NCBI GenBank assembly: GCA_027077805.1
Contig: JALWTS010000015.1
Span: forward strand, 1 to 64,000
Source of the DNA: Gammaproteobacteria bacterium
GTDB taxonomy: Bacteria; Pseudomonadota; Gammaproteobacteria; JABHGC01
DNA length: 64,000 bases
Direction of reading: 5' to 3'
The number at the start of each line of letters is the position of its first letter. Position 1 is the first letter of the stretch. The translations under genes and the position numbers were made by a program. A model generated the notes under the pieces. That model had not been told where the DNA came from and made no database searches. It worked only from the letters and a program-made list of their open reading frames with translations. Below are positions 27,945 to 38,857 of the stretch, piece after piece.

Positions 27945-28694
27945 ATGCGTCAACCATTAGTTGCAGGCAATTGGAAAATGAATGGTTCAATTGCGAGTAT
28001 TGAAACCTTGTTAAAAGGTTTATTAGCTGGTATCGATAGTGTGGCTGTTGCCGAAATGGCTGTTTGTTCTCCTTATATTTATTTATCACAAGTAGCAGGA
28101 TTATTAAAAGGTTCCAAAATTGGCTGGGGGGCACAAAATTTATCAGAACAAGCATCAGGAGCATTTACAGGTGAAATTTCGGCTTCAATGTTATTAGATT
28201 TTCAATGCCAATATGTGATTGTAGGGCATTCAGAGCGTCGTAGTTTATATGGTGAGTCTGATGATTTAGTTGCTGAAAAAGTGTTAGTTGCTCATCAAGC
28301 AGGCTTGAAACCAATTGTTTGTGTTGGGGAATTATTGGAAGAACGTGAGCAAGGTCAAACAGAAGCCGTAGTACAACGTCAATTACAAGCGGTATTAGAG
28401 AAAGCGGGTAAAGCCTTTCCGCAAGCAGTGATTGCCTATGAGCCTGTTTGGGCCATTGGCACAGGTAAAACGGCTACCCCAGAACAAGCACAACAAGTTC
28501 ATGCCTTTATTCGTGATATTCTGAACAAAATGGATACAACGGTTGCTGAGCAAACCCGTATTTTATATGGAGGCAGTATGAAACCCAGCAATGCGGAAGA
28601 ATTATTAAACCAGGCAGATATTGATGGTGGTTTAATTGGAGGGGCCTCATTGAAAGCGGATGATTTTCTAGCCATTGCTCAAGCCGCGAAATAA
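27945..28694 (+). CDS. tpiA: Triosephosphate isomerase
   Basis: This 249-residue glycolytic enzyme interconverts dihydroxyacetone phosphate and glyceraldehyde-3-phosphate. Catalytic residues are all present: Asn9/Lys11 in G-N-W-K-M-N-G, His95 in V-G-H-S-E-R-R, and Glu166 in A-Y-E-P-V-W-A-I-G-T-G. The phosphate-gripping Y-G-G-S loop is near the end. The order tpiA-secG-tRNA-Leu is conserved in gammaproteobacteria. Confidence 0.97.
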   Translation: MRQPLVAGNWKMNGSIASIETLLKGLLAGIDSVAVAEMAVCSPYIYLSQVAGLLKGSKIGWGAQNLSEQASGAFTGEISASMLLDFQCQYVIVGHSERRSLYGESDDLVAEKVLVAHQAGLKPIVCVGELLEEREQGQTEAVVQRQLQAVLEKAGKAFPQAVIAYEPVWAIGTGKTATPEQAQQVHAFIRDILNKMDTTVAEQTRILYGGSMKPSNAEELLNQADIDGGLIGGASLKADDFLAIAQAAK

Positions 28695-28718
28695 TTATTA
28701 TGGCAAAGGAATAATGGA

Positions 28719-29108
28719 ATGCATACTTTTTTACTTACCGTCCATGTGTTTCTAGCCATTACCATGATCGGTTTGATTTTGATTCAACATGGTAAAGGTG
28801 CGGATGCAGGGGCAGCATTTGGTGGCGGTGGTAGTGCGGGTAGTTTATTTGGAGCTAGAGGTTCGGCTTCATTTTTAACGCGTGCTACGGCAATTTTGGC
28901 AACATTGTTTTTTTTGAATAGTTTAACTTTGGCGTATTTAACAGGACAAAGAACGTCTGAAAAAGGGTTAATAGAAAGTCTGTCGCCGGCACCTGTCGTC
29001 CAAGAACAACAGTTGCAACAGCAACAGAAACAAGATAAAGCAAGCAGTCTGCCATTAGAACAGCAACAACCAAAAGAAAACGCAATTTCAGACCAAATTC
29101 CAGATTAG
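28719..29108 (+). CDS. secG: Preprotein translocase subunit SecG
   Basis: This 129-residue inner-membrane subunit assists the SecYE channel. Two membrane spans (about 4-22 and 53-72) flank the conserved G-K-G-A-D-A-G-A-A-F-G-G-G and G-S-L-F-G-A-R-G segments. The tail beyond residue 85 is Gln-rich low complexity, as is common in this protein. It follows tpiA by 24 nt with AAAGGAA upstream. Confidence 0.94.
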   Translation: MHTFLLTVHVFLAITMIGLILIQHGKGADAGAAFGGGGSAGSLFGARGSASFLTRATAILATLFFLNSLTLAYLTGQRTSEKGLIESLSPAPVVQEQQLQQQQKQDKASSLPLEQQQPKENAISDQIPD

Positions 29109-29133
29109 CACAACTTGCTTACTGAATCGTATC

Positions 29134-29218
29134 GCCGATGTGGTGGAATTGGTAGACGCGCTATCTTGAGGGGGTAGTGGTGAAAGCCGTGCCGGTTCAA
29201 GTCCGGCCATCGGCACCA
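29134..29218 (+). tRNA. tRNA-Leu (anticodon GAG)
   Basis: The 85-nt cloverleaf has a 7-bp acceptor (GCCGATG / CATCGGC), a long variable arm typical of leucine tRNA, the T-loop GGTTCAAGTCC and an encoded CCA at 29216-29218. Anticodon GAG is at 29168-29170. It has the same position downstream of secG as in many gammaproteobacteria. Confidence 0.95.
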
Positions 29219-29283
29219 TTTGGAACTAAGTTATTACAAGATTATTATAAGATTATTCGTAATGGCTTATAAAAAAAGTTTAC

Positions 29284-29312
29284 TTGACAGACTCCTATTG
29301 TCTCAATAGACT
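29284..29312 (+). promoter_or_regulatory. Promoter of the nuo operon, with dyad symmetry
   Basis: A perfect -35 TTGACA (29284-29289) and TAGACT (29307-29312) lie exactly 17 nt apart, 26 bp before nuoA. An inverted repeat TGACAG (29285-29290) / CTGTCA (29311-29316) with an inner TATTG / CAATA overlaps both elements, so a dimeric regulator could bind here (inference). Confidence 0.7.
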
Positions 29313-29338
29313 GTCAGCAGATTCTAAAGAGTGTATAT

Positions 29339-29695
29339 ATGTTAGCGAATTATTTGCCTATCTTAGTTTTTTTAACGGTGGGTTTGTTGATTGGGGTAGT
29401 TCCAATTTTATTGGGATTTGCATTAGGTCCACAACGTCCTGATAAAGAAAAATTATCTGCGTATGAATGCGGGTTTGAAGCCTATGAAGATGCCAGAATG
29501 AAATTTGATGTGCGTTATTATCTAGTCGCTATCTTATTCATTTTATTCGATTTAGAAATCGCTTTTTTGTTTCCTTGGGCAGTAGTATTAAAAGACATTG
29601 GGATGTTTGGCTATCTTGCCATGGTGGTTTTTCTAGGAATTTTAGTCATAGGCTTTGCCTATGAATGGAAAAAAGGAGCCTTGGAATGGGCGTAG
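29339..29695 (+). CDS. nuoA: NADH-quinone oxidoreductase subunit A
   Basis: This 118-residue membrane-arm subunit of complex I has three transmembrane helices (about 8-28, 62-82, 90-108). The family signature [20 protein letters not shown] lies in the loop that helps form the quinone site. It is the first gene of the complete nuoA-N operon, directly behind the 29284 promoter. It overlaps nuoB by 10 nt. Confidence 0.95.
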   Translation: MLANYLPILVFLTVGLLIGVVPILLGFALGPQRPDKEKLSAYECGFEAYEDARMKFDVRYYLVAILFILFDLEIAFLFPWAVVLKDIGMFGYLAMVVFLGILVIGFAYEWKKGALEWA

Positions 29696-30168
29696 AAGGT
29701 CTTTTAGAAAAAGGGTTTGTAACTACAACGGCTGATAGTTTAATTAACTGGGCAAGAACAGGTTCCATGTGGCCAATGACGTTTGGTTTAGCCTGTTGTG
29801 CGGTTGAAATGATGCATGCGGCAGCCGCTCGTTATGATATGGATAGATTTGGCATGGTGTTCCGTCCAAGTCCTAGACAGTCTGATGTGATGATTGTGGC
29901 AGGAACCTTAGTGAATAAAATGGCACCTGCATTGCGTAAAGTCTATGATCAAATGCCTGAACCACGCTGGGTCATCTCAATGGGGTCTTGTGCGAATGGG
30001 GGGGGGTATTATCATTATTCTTACTCAGTGGTTAGAGGCTGTGATCGCATTATTCCTGTGGATATTTATGTTCCAGGTTGCCCTCCTACCGCAGAAGCCT
30101 TATTATATGGCATCTTGCAACTACAAGAAAAAATTAAGCGTACTAATACTATTGCTCGTACTTCATAA
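29686..30168 (+). CDS. nuoB: NADH-quinone oxidoreductase subunit B
   Basis: This 160-residue peripheral-arm subunit carries the terminal [4Fe-4S] cluster N2, which reduces quinone. Ligands are seen as [18 protein letters not shown] and V-P-G-C-P-P. The start at 29686 (M-G-V-E-G-L-L-E-K) is chosen over an earlier in-frame ATG at 29665 because AAAGGAG precedes it at proper distance and homologues start here. It overlaps the end of nuoA. Confidence 0.95.
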   Translation: MGVEGLLEKGFVTTTADSLINWARTGSMWPMTFGLACCAVEMMHAAAARYDMDRFGMVFRPSPRQSDVMIVAGTLVNKMAPALRKVYDQMPEPRWVISMGSCANGGGYYHYSYSVVRGCDRIIPVDIYVPGCPPTAEALLYGILQLQEKIKRTNTIARTS

Positions 30169-30170
30169 AT

Positions 30171-30872
30171 ATGAAACCTGAACAACTACTGACTGAATTA
30201 CAGACATTATTAGGTCAAAAATTAAAACAAGCAGAGTTGACTAATAATGAAGTTACTATTCACATTGAATCTCAAGAATTACTTGAAGTTTGTCAGATTT
30301 TAGTGGATGAATCCTCGCTGGCATTTTCCCAATTAATTGATATTACGGCGATTGATTATCTTTATTATGGTCATGCGGAATGGCAAACCGAGTCGGCGAC
30401 TGAGTTTGGATTTGAACGTGGTGTGGATCGTAGTTTTCAGCAACAAATTGAATCAGATAAACCTAGATTTGTGGTCATTTATCATTTGCTTTCTGTGAGT
30501 AATAATCAGCGTGTCAGAATGAGTGTAAATCTTGCCAATGATCATTTAATGTTAGCATCCGTTACTTCAATTTGGGCGGTAGCCAATTGGTATGAACGAG
30601 AAGTCTTTGATTTATTTGGTATCTTGTTTGAAAATCACAACGATTTACGTCGAATTCTGACGGATTATGGTTTTGTGGGCCATCCTTTTAGAAAAGATTT
30701 TCCGTTAATTGGACAGGTAGAAATGCGTTACGATTCTGAAAAGCAACGGGTAGTATATGAACCCGTTGAATTGGAACAACGAGTATTAGTCCCTAAAGTG
30801 ATAAGACAGGATCATCGTTATTTAGACAGTCATAACAATGATGAGGATGATAAGGAAAGCTCTGATGCCTGA
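30171..30872 (+). CDS. nuoC: NADH-quinone oxidoreductase subunit C
   Basis: This 233-residue 30-kDa-type subunit of the peripheral arm shows the conserved signature [17 protein letters not shown] near residues 142-158 and [14 protein letters not shown]. NuoC and NuoD are separate proteins here, unlike the fused NuoCD of enterobacteria and Pseudomonas. An insert near residues 70-90 ([10 protein letters not shown]) makes it slightly longer than typical. It overlaps nuoD. Confidence 0.95.
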   Translation: MKPEQLLTELQTLLGQKLKQAELTNNEVTIHIESQELLEVCQILVDESSLAFSQLIDITAIDYLYYGHAEWQTESATEFGFERGVDRSFQQQIESDKPRFVVIYHLLSVSNNQRVRMSVNLANDHLMLASVTSIWAVANWYEREVFDLFGILFENHNDLRRILTDYGFVGHPFRKDFPLIGQVEMRYDSEKQRVVYEPVELEQRVLVPKVIRQDHRYLDSHNNDEDDKESSDA

Positions 30873-32118
30873 AATCCGTAATTATACTTTAAATTTTGGT
30901 CCACAACATCCTTCTGCTCATGGAGTATTGCGTTTGGTTTTGGAACTAGACGGGGAAGTGATTGTCCGTGCTGATCCGCATATTGGTTTATTACATCGTG
31001 CCACTGAAAAATTAGCAGAATCAAAACCGTTTAATCAAAGTATTGGTTATATGGATCGCTTAGATTATGTGTCAATGATGTGTAATGAACATGCTTATGT
31101 TATGGCGATTGAAAAATTATTAGGTATTAGCCCGCCGATTCGAGCCCAATATATTCGTGTCTTATTTGACGAAATCACTCGAATTTTAAATCATTTAATG
31201 TGGTTAGGAACTCATGCCCTAGATATTGGGGCGATGTCGGTATTTTTATATGCGTTTCGTGAACGTGAAGATTTAATGGATTGTTACGAAGCGGTTTCTG
31301 GTACTAGAATGCATGCCACTTATTACCGCCCTGGTGGCGTTTATCGAGATTTACCCGATGCTATGCCAAAATATAAACCTTCTAAATGGCGAAATGATAA
31401 AAAAGTTCAAGAATTAAATCAAAGTCGTCAAGGTTCGCTACTGGATTTTATTGCGGATTTTGCCCAACGATTTGATACTTGTGTGGATGAGTATGAAACC
31501 TTATTAACGGACAATCGTATTTGGAAACAACGAACGGTTGATATTGGCGTAATTTCACCAGAAAGAGCATTGCAACTGGGTTGTACTGGGGCTATGTTGC
31601 GTGGTTCTGGTATTGCATGGGATTTGCGTAAAAAACAATCCTATGAAGTCTATGATCAATTGGATTTTGATATTCCCATTGGTAAAAATGGCGATTGTTA
31701 TGACCGATATTTGGTAAGAATGGCAGAAATGCGCCAATCAAATCGCTTGATCAAACAATGTGTGGCGTGGTTAAGTAATAATCCAGGTGAGGTATTATTA
31801 GATGATCATAAAATTGTACCACCGAGTCGTGAACAAATGAAAGACGATATGGAATCATTAATTCACCATTTTAAACTATTTACTGAAGGTTATAGTGTCC
31901 CCCAAGGTCAAGTGTACACCGCTGTTGAAGCGCCTAAAGGTGAGTTTGGTATTTACTTAGTTTCTGATGGTAGCAATAAACCCTATCGTTTAAAAATTAG
32001 AGCACCTGGCTTTGCGCATTTATCCGCAATGGATGAAATGACGAAAGGTCATATGATTGCCGATGTTGCGGCGATTATTGGTACCATGGATATTGTATTT
32101 GGTGAAGTAGATCGATGA
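30865..32118 (+). CDS. nuoD: NADH-quinone oxidoreductase subunit D
   Basis: This 417-residue 49-kDa-type subunit forms the quinone pocket with NuoB. The opening [18 protein letters not shown] is diagnostic. The chosen ATG at 30865 (AAGGAAAG upstream) overlaps the nuoC stop by 8 nt; an earlier in-frame ATG at 30838 adds residues not seen in the family. The C-terminal G-E-V-D-R is the usual end. Confidence 0.96.
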   Translation: MPEIRNYTLNFGPQHPSAHGVLRLVLELDGEVIVRADPHIGLLHRATEKLAESKPFNQSIGYMDRLDYVSMMCNEHAYVMAIEKLLGISPPIRAQYIRVLFDEITRILNHLMWLGTHALDIGAMSVFLYAFREREDLMDCYEAVSGTRMHATYYRPGGVYRDLPDAMPKYKPSKWRNDKKVQELNQSRQGSLLDFIADFAQRFDTCVDEYETLLTDNRIWKQRTVDIGVISPERALQLGCTGAMLRGSGIAWDLRKKQSYEVYDQLDFDIPIGKNGDCYDRYLVRMAEMRQSNRLIKQCVAWLSNNPGEVLLDDHKIVPPSREQMKDDMESLIHHFKLFTEGYSVPQGQVYTAVEAPKGEFGIYLVSDGSNKPYRLKIRAPGFAHLSAMDEMTKGHMIADVAAIIGTMDIVFGEVDR

Positions 32119-32127
32119 GAACTAATT

Positions 32128-32616
32128 ATGAATAAATCAACACTTATTGATGAGGCTTCCTATTGTGAAATCGATCAATGGATAGCCAAATATCCTGATG
32201 ATCAAAAGCAATCAGCGGTAATGGCTGCCTTAAGGATTGTGCAAGATCAAAATGGTGGTTGGTTAACGACTGAGTTAATGGATGCGATTGCCTTGTATCT
32301 TGAAATGCCCGCGATTGCCGTATATGAAGTGGCCAGTTTTTATTCTATGTATGAATTAAAACCCGTAGGACGGCACAAGATTTGTGTTTGTACTAATTTA
32401 TCTTGTATGTTAAATGGGGCCGAACAAATTGTGGGTTATTTAGAAGAAAAATTAGGCATTCGTTTAGGTCAGACTACCAGTGATAAGAAATTTACCCTAA
32501 AAGAAGTCGAGTGTTTAGGAGCTTGTGGTGATGCACCTATGATGCAAATTGGTCGTCAGTATTATGAAAATCTCACGCCCGAAATTATTGATTCTATTTT
32601 GGATAAATTAGATTAA
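32128..32616 (+). CDS. nuoE: NADH-quinone oxidoreductase subunit E
   Basis: This 162-residue 24-kDa-type subunit holds [2Fe-2S] cluster N1a. The four ligands are visible as C-T-N-L-S-C and, about 40 residues on, C-L-G-A-C-G. It works with NuoF in the NADH-oxidising module. It starts 9 nt after nuoD. A 51-nt spacer separates it from nuoF. Confidence 0.95.
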   Translation: MNKSTLIDEASYCEIDQWIAKYPDDQKQSAVMAALRIVQDQNGGWLTTELMDAIALYLEMPAIAVYEVASFYSMYELKPVGRHKICVCTNLSCMLNGAEQIVGYLEEKLGIRLGQTTSDKKFTLKEVECLGACGDAPMMQIGRQYYENLTPEIIDSILDKLD

Positions 32617-32667
32617 TATGATTGGGACGGATTATATCGTCAATATGACTAAAAAGGATCGGTTATC

Positions 32668-33945
32668 ATGACGAATGAAGTTTGTTTTCGCAATATTCAT
32701 TATGAACGTCCATGGACTTTCGATGTTTATCTGGAACAGGGAGGCTATGAAAGCCTCAAACGGATTTTAGCTGAAAAAACACCCCCTGAAAAAATTATTG
32801 AAGAACTGAAAACTTCCGCCTTAAGAGGTCGTGGTGGTGCAGGGTTTTCCACAGGATTAAAATGGAGTTTTATGCCTAAAGATCGGCAAGGGCAAAAATA
32901 TATTGTTTGTAATTCTGATGAAGGGGAACCAGGGACGTTTAAAGACAGAGATATTTTGCGTTATAATCCTCATGCTTTAATTGAGGGTATGATTATTGCG
33001 GGTTATACCATTGGTGCTACGGTGGGTTATAACTACATTCGAGGCGAATTTTGGGAGCCTTTTGAGCGGTTTGAGCAAGCCTTAAGTGAAGCGAAAGCAC
33101 AGGGTTTTTTAGGAAAAAATATTTTATATTCTGGTTTTGATTTTGAACTTTATAGTCATTTAGGGGCAGGGGCTTATATTTGTGGCGAGGAAACCGCATT
33201 ATTAGAATCTATTGAAGGTAAAAAAGGTCAACCTCGATTTAAGCCACCATTTCCCGCACAGTATGGTCTATATGGTTGTCCCACAACGATTAATAATACA
33301 GAAACCTTGGCATCAGTGCCTGATATTTTACGACAGGGTGGTGATTGGTTTCTTCACTTAGGCAAACCGAACAATGGTGGTGAAAAACTGTTTTCAATTT
33401 CAGGTCATGTGAATAAACCTGGAAATTATGAAATTCCATTAGGTACGCCTTTTTCAAAACTATTAGAAATGGCAGGCGGTATTCGAGAAGGGCATCAGTT
33501 AAAAGCGGTGATTCCTGGTGGGTCTTCTTCACCGGTATTGCCAGGCGATATTATGATGGATTTAACGATGGATTATGATTCTATTGCAGGAGCAGGATCG
33601 ATGTTAGGTTCAGGTGCGGTTATTGTCATGGATGAGAGCACTTGTATGGTAAAAGCATTACAGCGTATTTCTCATTTTTACTATGAAGAATCTTGTGGTC
33701 AATGCACCCCTTGTCGTGAAGGCACTGGATGGATGGCAAGAGTGATTCATCGTATTGAACATGGGCATGGCAATGACAAAGATTTGGAATTATTGCAAGA
33801 TGTTGCCACTAAAATTCAAGGACGTACCATTTGTGCTTTAGGTGATGCGGCAGCCATGCCTGTTGCCAGCTTTGTTAAGCACTATTGGGATGAATTTCAA
33901 TACCATGTTGAACATAAACAATGTATGGTAGCAAATCAGGAATGA
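32668..33945 (+). CDS. nuoF: NADH-quinone oxidoreductase subunit F
   Basis: This 425-residue 51-kDa-type subunit binds NADH, FMN and [4Fe-4S] cluster N3. It shows the glycine-rich [13 protein letters not shown] (NADH/FMN site), [13 protein letters not shown] and the cluster motif [14 protein letters not shown]. It is followed by nuoG after 4 nt. Confidence 0.96.
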   Translation: MTNEVCFRNIHYERPWTFDVYLEQGGYESLKRILAEKTPPEKIIEELKTSALRGRGGAGFSTGLKWSFMPKDRQGQKYIVCNSDEGEPGTFKDRDILRYNPHALIEGMIIAGYTIGATVGYNYIRGEFWEPFERFEQALSEAKAQGFLGKNILYSGFDFELYSHLGAGAYICGEETALLESIEGKKGQPRFKPPFPAQYGLYGCPTTINNTETLASVPDILRQGGDWFLHLGKPNNGGEKLFSISGHVNKPGNYEIPLGTPFSKLLEMAGGIREGHQLKAVIPGGSSSPVLPGDIMMDLTMDYDSIAGAGSMLGSGAVIVMDESTCMVKALQRISHFYYEESCGQCTPCREGTGWMARVIHRIEHGHGNDKDLELLQDVATKIQGRTICALGDAAAMPVASFVKHYWDEFQYHVEHKQCMVANQE

Positions 33946-33949
33946 AATC

Positions 33950-36316
33950 ATGACAGATTCTGTAACCATTGAAATAGACGGTCAAACTTTATCTGCTCCT
34001 AAAGGAGCGATGTTAATTGAAGTCGCTGATAAAGCAGGAATTCATATTCCTAGGTTTTGTTATCATAAAAAACTATCCATTGCGGCCAATTGTCGTATGT
34101 GTCTAGTTGAAGTTGAACGTGCGCCAAAACCGTTGCCTGCTTGTGCTACGCCTATTATGGATGGTATGAAAGTATCGACCAAATCTAAAGTCGCAGTGGA
34201 AGCACAACAAGGCACAATGGAGTTTTTGTTAATCAATCATCCTCTGGATTGTCCGATTTGCGATCAAGGGGGAGAGTGTGAGTTACAAGATGTTGCCGTA
34301 GGCTATGGTTCCGATGTTTCTCGCTATACCGAAACTAAAAGGGTAGTCGTTGATGAAAATTTAGGGGCACTGGTTGCCACTGATATGACTCGTTGTATTC
34401 ACTGCACCCGTTGTGTCCGCTTTGGACAAGAAATTGCAGGCATTCGTGAGTTAGGGGCGACAGGTCGTGGTGAACACACTAGAATTGGAACCTATATTGA
34501 ACATAGTTTAACTTCAGAGATGTCAGGTAATATTATTGATTTATGTCCTGTGGGTGCTTTAACTTCTAAACTATTCCGTTTTACGGCGAGAGCTTGGGAA
34601 CTGGATCAATATGCTTCTGTTGCACCGCATGATGCGGTGGGTTCCAATGTATATGTTCATACGAGACGCAATCAAGTGATGCGAGTCGTACCTCGGGAAA
34701 ATGAAGCGATTAATGAATGTTGGTTGTCAGATAGAGATCGTTTTAGTTATCAAGGTATTTACCATCAAGATAGATTAGAACAAGCACAAATTAAAACCGA
34801 GGATCAATGGCAAGTAGTTGATTGGAACACTGCTTTAAATGCCGTGGTGGATGGTTTGAAACAATATCTTGGTCGTGATTTAGGCATATTAGTATCACCA
34901 CAGGCAACGGTGGAAGAAATGTTTTTGATTCGTCGTTTAGCCCAGGCTTGGCAATGTGAAAATGTGGATCATCGCTTACGTCAGTGTGATTTTGAAGACC
35001 AACATTTTGCACCTAAATTTCCTTGGTTAGGACAAACGATTAGTGATTTACAATCTTTAGAAGCTACTTTGGTGATTGCTTCCAATATTCGTTATGAACA
35101 ACCAATTTTGGCACATCGTTTGCGTCAGTCAGTTTTATCGGGTGGGGAGTTATTTTTTGTCAACCCAGTTGAGTTTGAATTTTTGTTTGAAAATAAAGAA
35201 CAATCGATTATTGCATCGCCAGATGATATGATGAACGTTTTAGTTGGCATTATTCAAGCCTTATATCGTTTAAAACAAGAAACAGTACCTAACAGTATTA
35301 GTATGTTGGTACTAAAAAGCGGTCAGTATGACAAAAGTTATGAGGCTATTGCTAAGGCTTTATTAGAAAAACAAAATGCTAGTGTCTTTTTAGGCAGTCT
35401 TGCGGTTAGTTTACCTAATTTTTCCCGTTTACGCTTATTAGCACATGAAATTGCAAAACTTGCTGCTTGTCGTTTCGGGTATTTAGCGGAAGCAGTCAAT
35501 ACTGTTGGTGCATGGATGACAGGAATGTTACCCCATAGAGGTGTCAATAAAAACGGCTTAAATGCAAAAGAAATGTTGGAACAGCCAAGAAAGGCGTATG
35601 TATTAGTATCAATAGAACCTGATAAGGATTGTTTTGATCCCGTATTAATGCAACAAGCATTGTCAGAGGCTGATTTTGTGGTTGCATTAAGCAGTTATCA
35701 TAATCAGGCATTAGAAGCAGTGGCAGACATTATATTACCCATTGGTTTATTTACGGAAACCTCAGGTAGTTATGTGAATATGGAAGGGAATTGGCAAAGT
35801 TTTTCAGGTGTTGTTGTGCCTGTCGGTGAGGCAAGACCTGCATGGAAAATATTAAGAGTGTTGGGTAATCTATTTGATATTGAAAATTTTGAGTATTTAT
35901 CTACAGCAGAGATATTAGCGGATTGTCAACAAACCATAGGCGATGTTACTGCTGATAATACTTTAGAACTTTCCTTAGATGCTTTGAAAATCCAAAAAGA
36001 ACAAGTGCCATTACGACGTTTGGGGGAAGTGCCTATTTATGCCGTAGATGCCTTAGTTCGACATGCTGAGGGCTTGCAACAACAAGCGAAATTTATGGCA
36101 ACGGATTGTGTGAAAATTTCAAGGAAATTAGCGAATAAATTAGGTTTGGTTGAAGGTGAAAAAGTATTGGTGACTCAAGGTCAACAACAACTGGAATCAA
36201 CGCTAAAAATCAGTGAGCGTATTCCTGATAACTGTGTTTGCTTAGCATCAGCAACGGACGTAACGAGTTATTTGGGGGCAGCATTTGGTGAAATTGAGTT
36301 GGCAAAGGTAGAATAA
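33950..36316 (+). CDS. nuoG: NADH-quinone oxidoreductase subunit G
   Basis: This 788-residue 75-kDa-type subunit carries several Fe-S clusters. [2Fe-2S] N1b ligands are Cys37, Cys48, Cys51 and Cys65. Then follow C-P-I-C-D-Q-G-G-E-C and C-I-H-C-T-R-C-V-R for the [4Fe-4S] centres. The C-terminal half is a degenerate molybdopterin-oxidoreductase-like domain that lacks cofactor function in this family. It is shorter than the E. coli protein (about 900), a length seen in other lineages. Confidence 0.95.
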   Translation: MTDSVTIEIDGQTLSAPKGAMLIEVADKAGIHIPRFCYHKKLSIAANCRMCLVEVERAPKPLPACATPIMDGMKVSTKSKVAVEAQQGTMEFLLINHPLDCPICDQGGECELQDVAVGYGSDVSRYTETKRVVVDENLGALVATDMTRCIHCTRCVRFGQEIAGIRELGATGRGEHTRIGTYIEHSLTSEMSGNIIDLCPVGALTSKLFRFTARAWELDQYASVAPHDAVGSNVYVHTRRNQVMRVVPRENEAINECWLSDRDRFSYQGIYHQDRLEQAQIKTEDQWQVVDWNTALNAVVDGLKQYLGRDLGILVSPQATVEEMFLIRRLAQAWQCENVDHRLRQCDFEDQHFAPKFPWLGQTISDLQSLEATLVIASNIRYEQPILAHRLRQSVLSGGELFFVNPVEFEFLFENKEQSIIASPDDMMNVLVGIIQALYRLKQETVPNSISMLVLKSGQYDKSYEAIAKALLEKQNASVFLGSLAVSLPNFSRLRLLAHEIAKLAACRFGYLAEAVNTVGAWMTGMLPHRGVNKNGLNAKEMLEQPRKAYVLVSIEPDKDCFDPVLMQQALSEADFVVALSSYHNQALEAVADIILPIGLFTETSGSYVNMEGNWQSFSGVVVPVGEARPAWKILRVLGNLFDIENFEYLSTAEILADCQQTIGDVTADNTLELSLDALKIQKEQVPLRRLGEVPIYAVDALVRHAEGLQQQAKFMATDCVKISRKLANKLGLVEGEKVLVTQGQQQLESTLKISERIPDNCVCLASATDVTSYLGAAFGEIELAKVE

Positions 36317-36328
36317 AAGGTCAAATAA

Positions 36329-37387
36329 ATGGAACAAAGTTTATTGGAACTATGGAAGGCAATTCCTGCGAGTTTGCAATGGTTAATTTGGACATTGGTC
36401 AAAATTGTATTGATTATCGCACCTTTGTTATTATCGGTTGCTTATTATACTTTTGCAGAACGTAAGATTATTGGTTTTATTCAAGTGAGGCTGGGACCTA
36501 CTCGGGTTGGCCCTAGAGGGTGGTTACAACCGATTGCCGATGCCGTTAAGCTGTTGTTTAAAGAAATTATTATACCGTCTGGTTCTAATAAAGTTTTGTT
36601 TTTGATCGCACCGGCATTGGCGATTGCACCTGCACTAGCTGCTTGGGCAGTCATTCCTTTTGATGTCGGTTTGGTTTTAGCAGATATTAATGCAGGTTTA
36701 TTATATGTGTTAGCATTGACTTCAATTGGGGTTTATGGCGTGATTATTGCGGGTTGGGCTTCTAATTCTAAGTATGCCTTTTTAGGTGCCATGCGTTTGG
36801 CTGCTCAGATTGTTTCTTATGAACTTGCGATGGGATTTGCACTGGTTGGCGTGTTAATTGCTGCCCAAAGTATGAACCTGCAACAAATTGTATTGGCACA
36901 ACAAGGCAGTATTTTGCATTGGTTTTGGCTACCTTTATTGCCTTTGTTTATGATTTATTTTATTTCAGGTGTGGCTGAAACAAACCGAGCACCTTTTGAT
37001 GTAGCAGAAGGCGAATCTGAAATTGTCGCAGGATTTCATGTTGAATATTCAGGCATGGCATTTGCGATTTTCTTTTTGGCGGAATATGCCAATATGATTT
37101 TAATTTCTACTTTAACGGTTTTATTATTTTTAGGTGGATGGTTATCGCCCTTTCAAGGCATTCCCGTATTAGAAGATTGGTTTGCCTTTGTGCCAGGGAC
37201 CATTTGGTTGTTACTAAAAATCGCTTTTTTTGCCTTTGTATTTTTATGGTTGCGAGCAACGTTTCCACGTTATCGTTATGATCAAATTATGCGTTTGGGT
37301 TGGAAAGTGTTTATTCCTATTACGATTGTTTGGTTATTAGTCGTGGGTTTAGCCGTTGTTTATCAGTTGCCTTGGTGGTTTGATTAA
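36329..37387 (+). CDS. nuoH: NADH-quinone oxidoreductase subunit H
   Basis: This 352-residue membrane subunit connects the quinone site to the proton-pumping arm. It has about eight spans. The family motifs [20 protein letters not shown] and the acidic loop [19 protein letters not shown] are intact. It starts 12 nt after nuoG. Confidence 0.96.
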   Translation: MEQSLLELWKAIPASLQWLIWTLVKIVLIIAPLLLSVAYYTFAERKIIGFIQVRLGPTRVGPRGWLQPIADAVKLLFKEIIIPSGSNKVLFLIAPALAIAPALAAWAVIPFDVGLVLADINAGLLYVLALTSIGVYGVIIAGWASNSKYAFLGAMRLAAQIVSYELAMGFALVGVLIAAQSMNLQQIVLAQQGSILHWFWLPLLPLFMIYFISGVAETNRAPFDVAEGESEIVAGFHVEYSGMAFAIFFLAEYANMILISTLTVLLFLGGWLSPFQGIPVLEDWFAFVPGTIWLLLKIAFFAFVFLWLRATFPRYRYDQIMRLGWKVFIPITIVWLLVVGLAVVYQLPWWFD

Positions 37388-37417
37388 ATCACGTTGTAGT
37401 GATTAGGGGTATTACAA

Positions 37418-37906
37418 ATGAAGCAAATAATTAAATTTTTTCGTAGTTTGTTTTTGTTAGAACTATTTAAAGGCATGGGATTAACGGGACGATATTTGTT
37501 TAAGAAAAAATTTACCATTCAGTATCCAGAAGAAACCGCACCACAATCGCCTCGTTTTCGAGGTTTGCATGCCTTACGTCGCTACCCAAATGGTGAGGAA
37601 CGTTGTATTGCCTGTAAATTATGTGAAGCCGTGTGTCCTGCGTTAGCAATTACCATCGAAGCCGAACCTAGAGATGATGGTTCTCGACGTACTACACGTT
37701 ATGAAATTGATTTATTTAAATGTATCTACTGCGGTTTTTGTGAAGAGTCTTGCCCTGTCGATTCCATTGTTGAAACCAGAGTTTATGAGTATGCCTTTGA
37801 AAATCGTGGTGAAAATATTTTGACCAAAGAACGATTATTGGAATTGGGTGATTTATATGAAGAACAAATTGCTCAAGATAAAGCTCAAGATGCAAAATAT
37901 CGTTAA
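37418..37906 (+). CDS. nuoI: NADH-quinone oxidoreductase subunit I
   Basis: This 162-residue ferredoxin-like subunit carries two [4Fe-4S] clusters (N6a/b), with ligand sets [12 protein letters not shown] and [12 protein letters not shown]. An N-terminal amphipathic helix packs on the membrane. Length and motifs match the family. Confidence 0.96.
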   Translation: MKQIIKFFRSLFLLELFKGMGLTGRYLFKKKFTIQYPEETAPQSPRFRGLHALRRYPNGEERCIACKLCEAVCPALAITIEAEPRDDGSRRTTRYEIDLFKCIYCGFCEESCPVDSIVETRVYEYAFENRGENILTKERLLELGDLYEEQIAQDKAQDAKYR

Positions 37907-37929
37907 TCACCTATAGGTTAATATAGATT

Positions 37930-38532
37930 ATGTTACTCGAACAAATTTTATTTTACTTTTTTGCAACGGTATTGATATTATCTGCCACTATGGTCGTTAC
38001 AAGTAAAAATCCCATTCATGCGACATTATTTTTAGTGTTAGCTATTTTTAATAGTGCCATTTTATGGTTAATGTTAGAAGCCGAATTTTTGGCCATTGCA
38101 CTGGTATTAGTCTATGTTGGTGCGGTGATGGTGCTGTTTTTATTTGTGGTGATGATGTTGGATATTGATATTGCTACCATGCGAGCCCATTTTATTCGTT
38201 ATTTACCCATTGGCTTGGTGGTGTTTATTACTATGATGGTAGAGATGATTTTATTTGTTGGCACCCGCTATTTTGGTTTAGAACAATTTGCCAAGCCAGT
38301 CGCAAAATCGGCAGATTATAGCAATATTGAAGAACTTGGACAGGTGCTTTACACTGTCCATCTTTATCCTTTTGAAATTGCCGCAGTAATTTTGTTAGTG
38401 GCAATTATTGCTGCGATTACTTTGACTCTGCGTCACAAACCAAATACTCGTTATCAGGACCCTAGTCATCAAATTCATGTTGATCCTAAAGACAGGGTCG
38501 AATTGCTTAAAATGCCAGCAGAGAAATTATAA
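37930..38532 (+). CDS. nuoJ: NADH-quinone oxidoreductase subunit J
   Basis: This 200-residue membrane subunit has five spans, with the conserved [18 protein letters not shown] segment (the pi-bulge helix important for coupling). It is located between nuoI and nuoK as in all canonical nuo operons. Confidence 0.95.
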   Translation: MLLEQILFYFFATVLILSATMVVTSKNPIHATLFLVLAIFNSAILWLMLEAEFLAIALVLVYVGAVMVLFLFVVMMLDIDIATMRAHFIRYLPIGLVVFITMMVEMILFVGTRYFGLEQFAKPVAKSADYSNIEELGQVLYTVHLYPFEIAAVILLVAIIAAITLTLRHKPNTRYQDPSHQIHVDPKDRVELLKMPAEKL

Positions 38533-38546
38533 CTATTGGATGTCAT

Positions 38547-38852
38547 ATGGTTGCATTATCTGATTATTTGATTTTAAGTGCGATTTTATTTTCCCTAGGT
38601 GTGGGGGGGATTTTTTTGAATCGTAAAAATATTATTGTATTGTTAATGTGTGTGGAACTGATTTTATTGGCAGTGAATACCAATTTTATTGCATTTTCAC
38701 ATTATTTATCTGATATATCAGGACAAGTATTTGTCTTTTTTATTTTGACCGTTGCGGCTGCTGAAGCGGCGATTGGTTTAGCAATTTTGGTGGTATTATT
38801 TAGAAATTTGCGTTCAATTTCTGTGGATGATATCCATACCATGAATGGTTAG
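38547..38852 (+). CDS. nuoK: NADH-quinone oxidoreductase subunit K
   Basis: This 101-residue membrane subunit has three spans. The pumping glutamates are in [13 protein letters not shown] and [11 protein letters not shown]. It is full length. It is separated by 14 nt from nuoJ and 5 nt from nuoL. Confidence 0.95.
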   Translation: MVALSDYLILSAILFSLGVGGIFLNRKNIIVLLMCVELILLAVNTNFIAFSHYLSDISGQVFVFFILTVAAAEAAIGLAILVVLFRNLRSISVDDIHTMNG

Positions 38853-38857
38853 TCATT

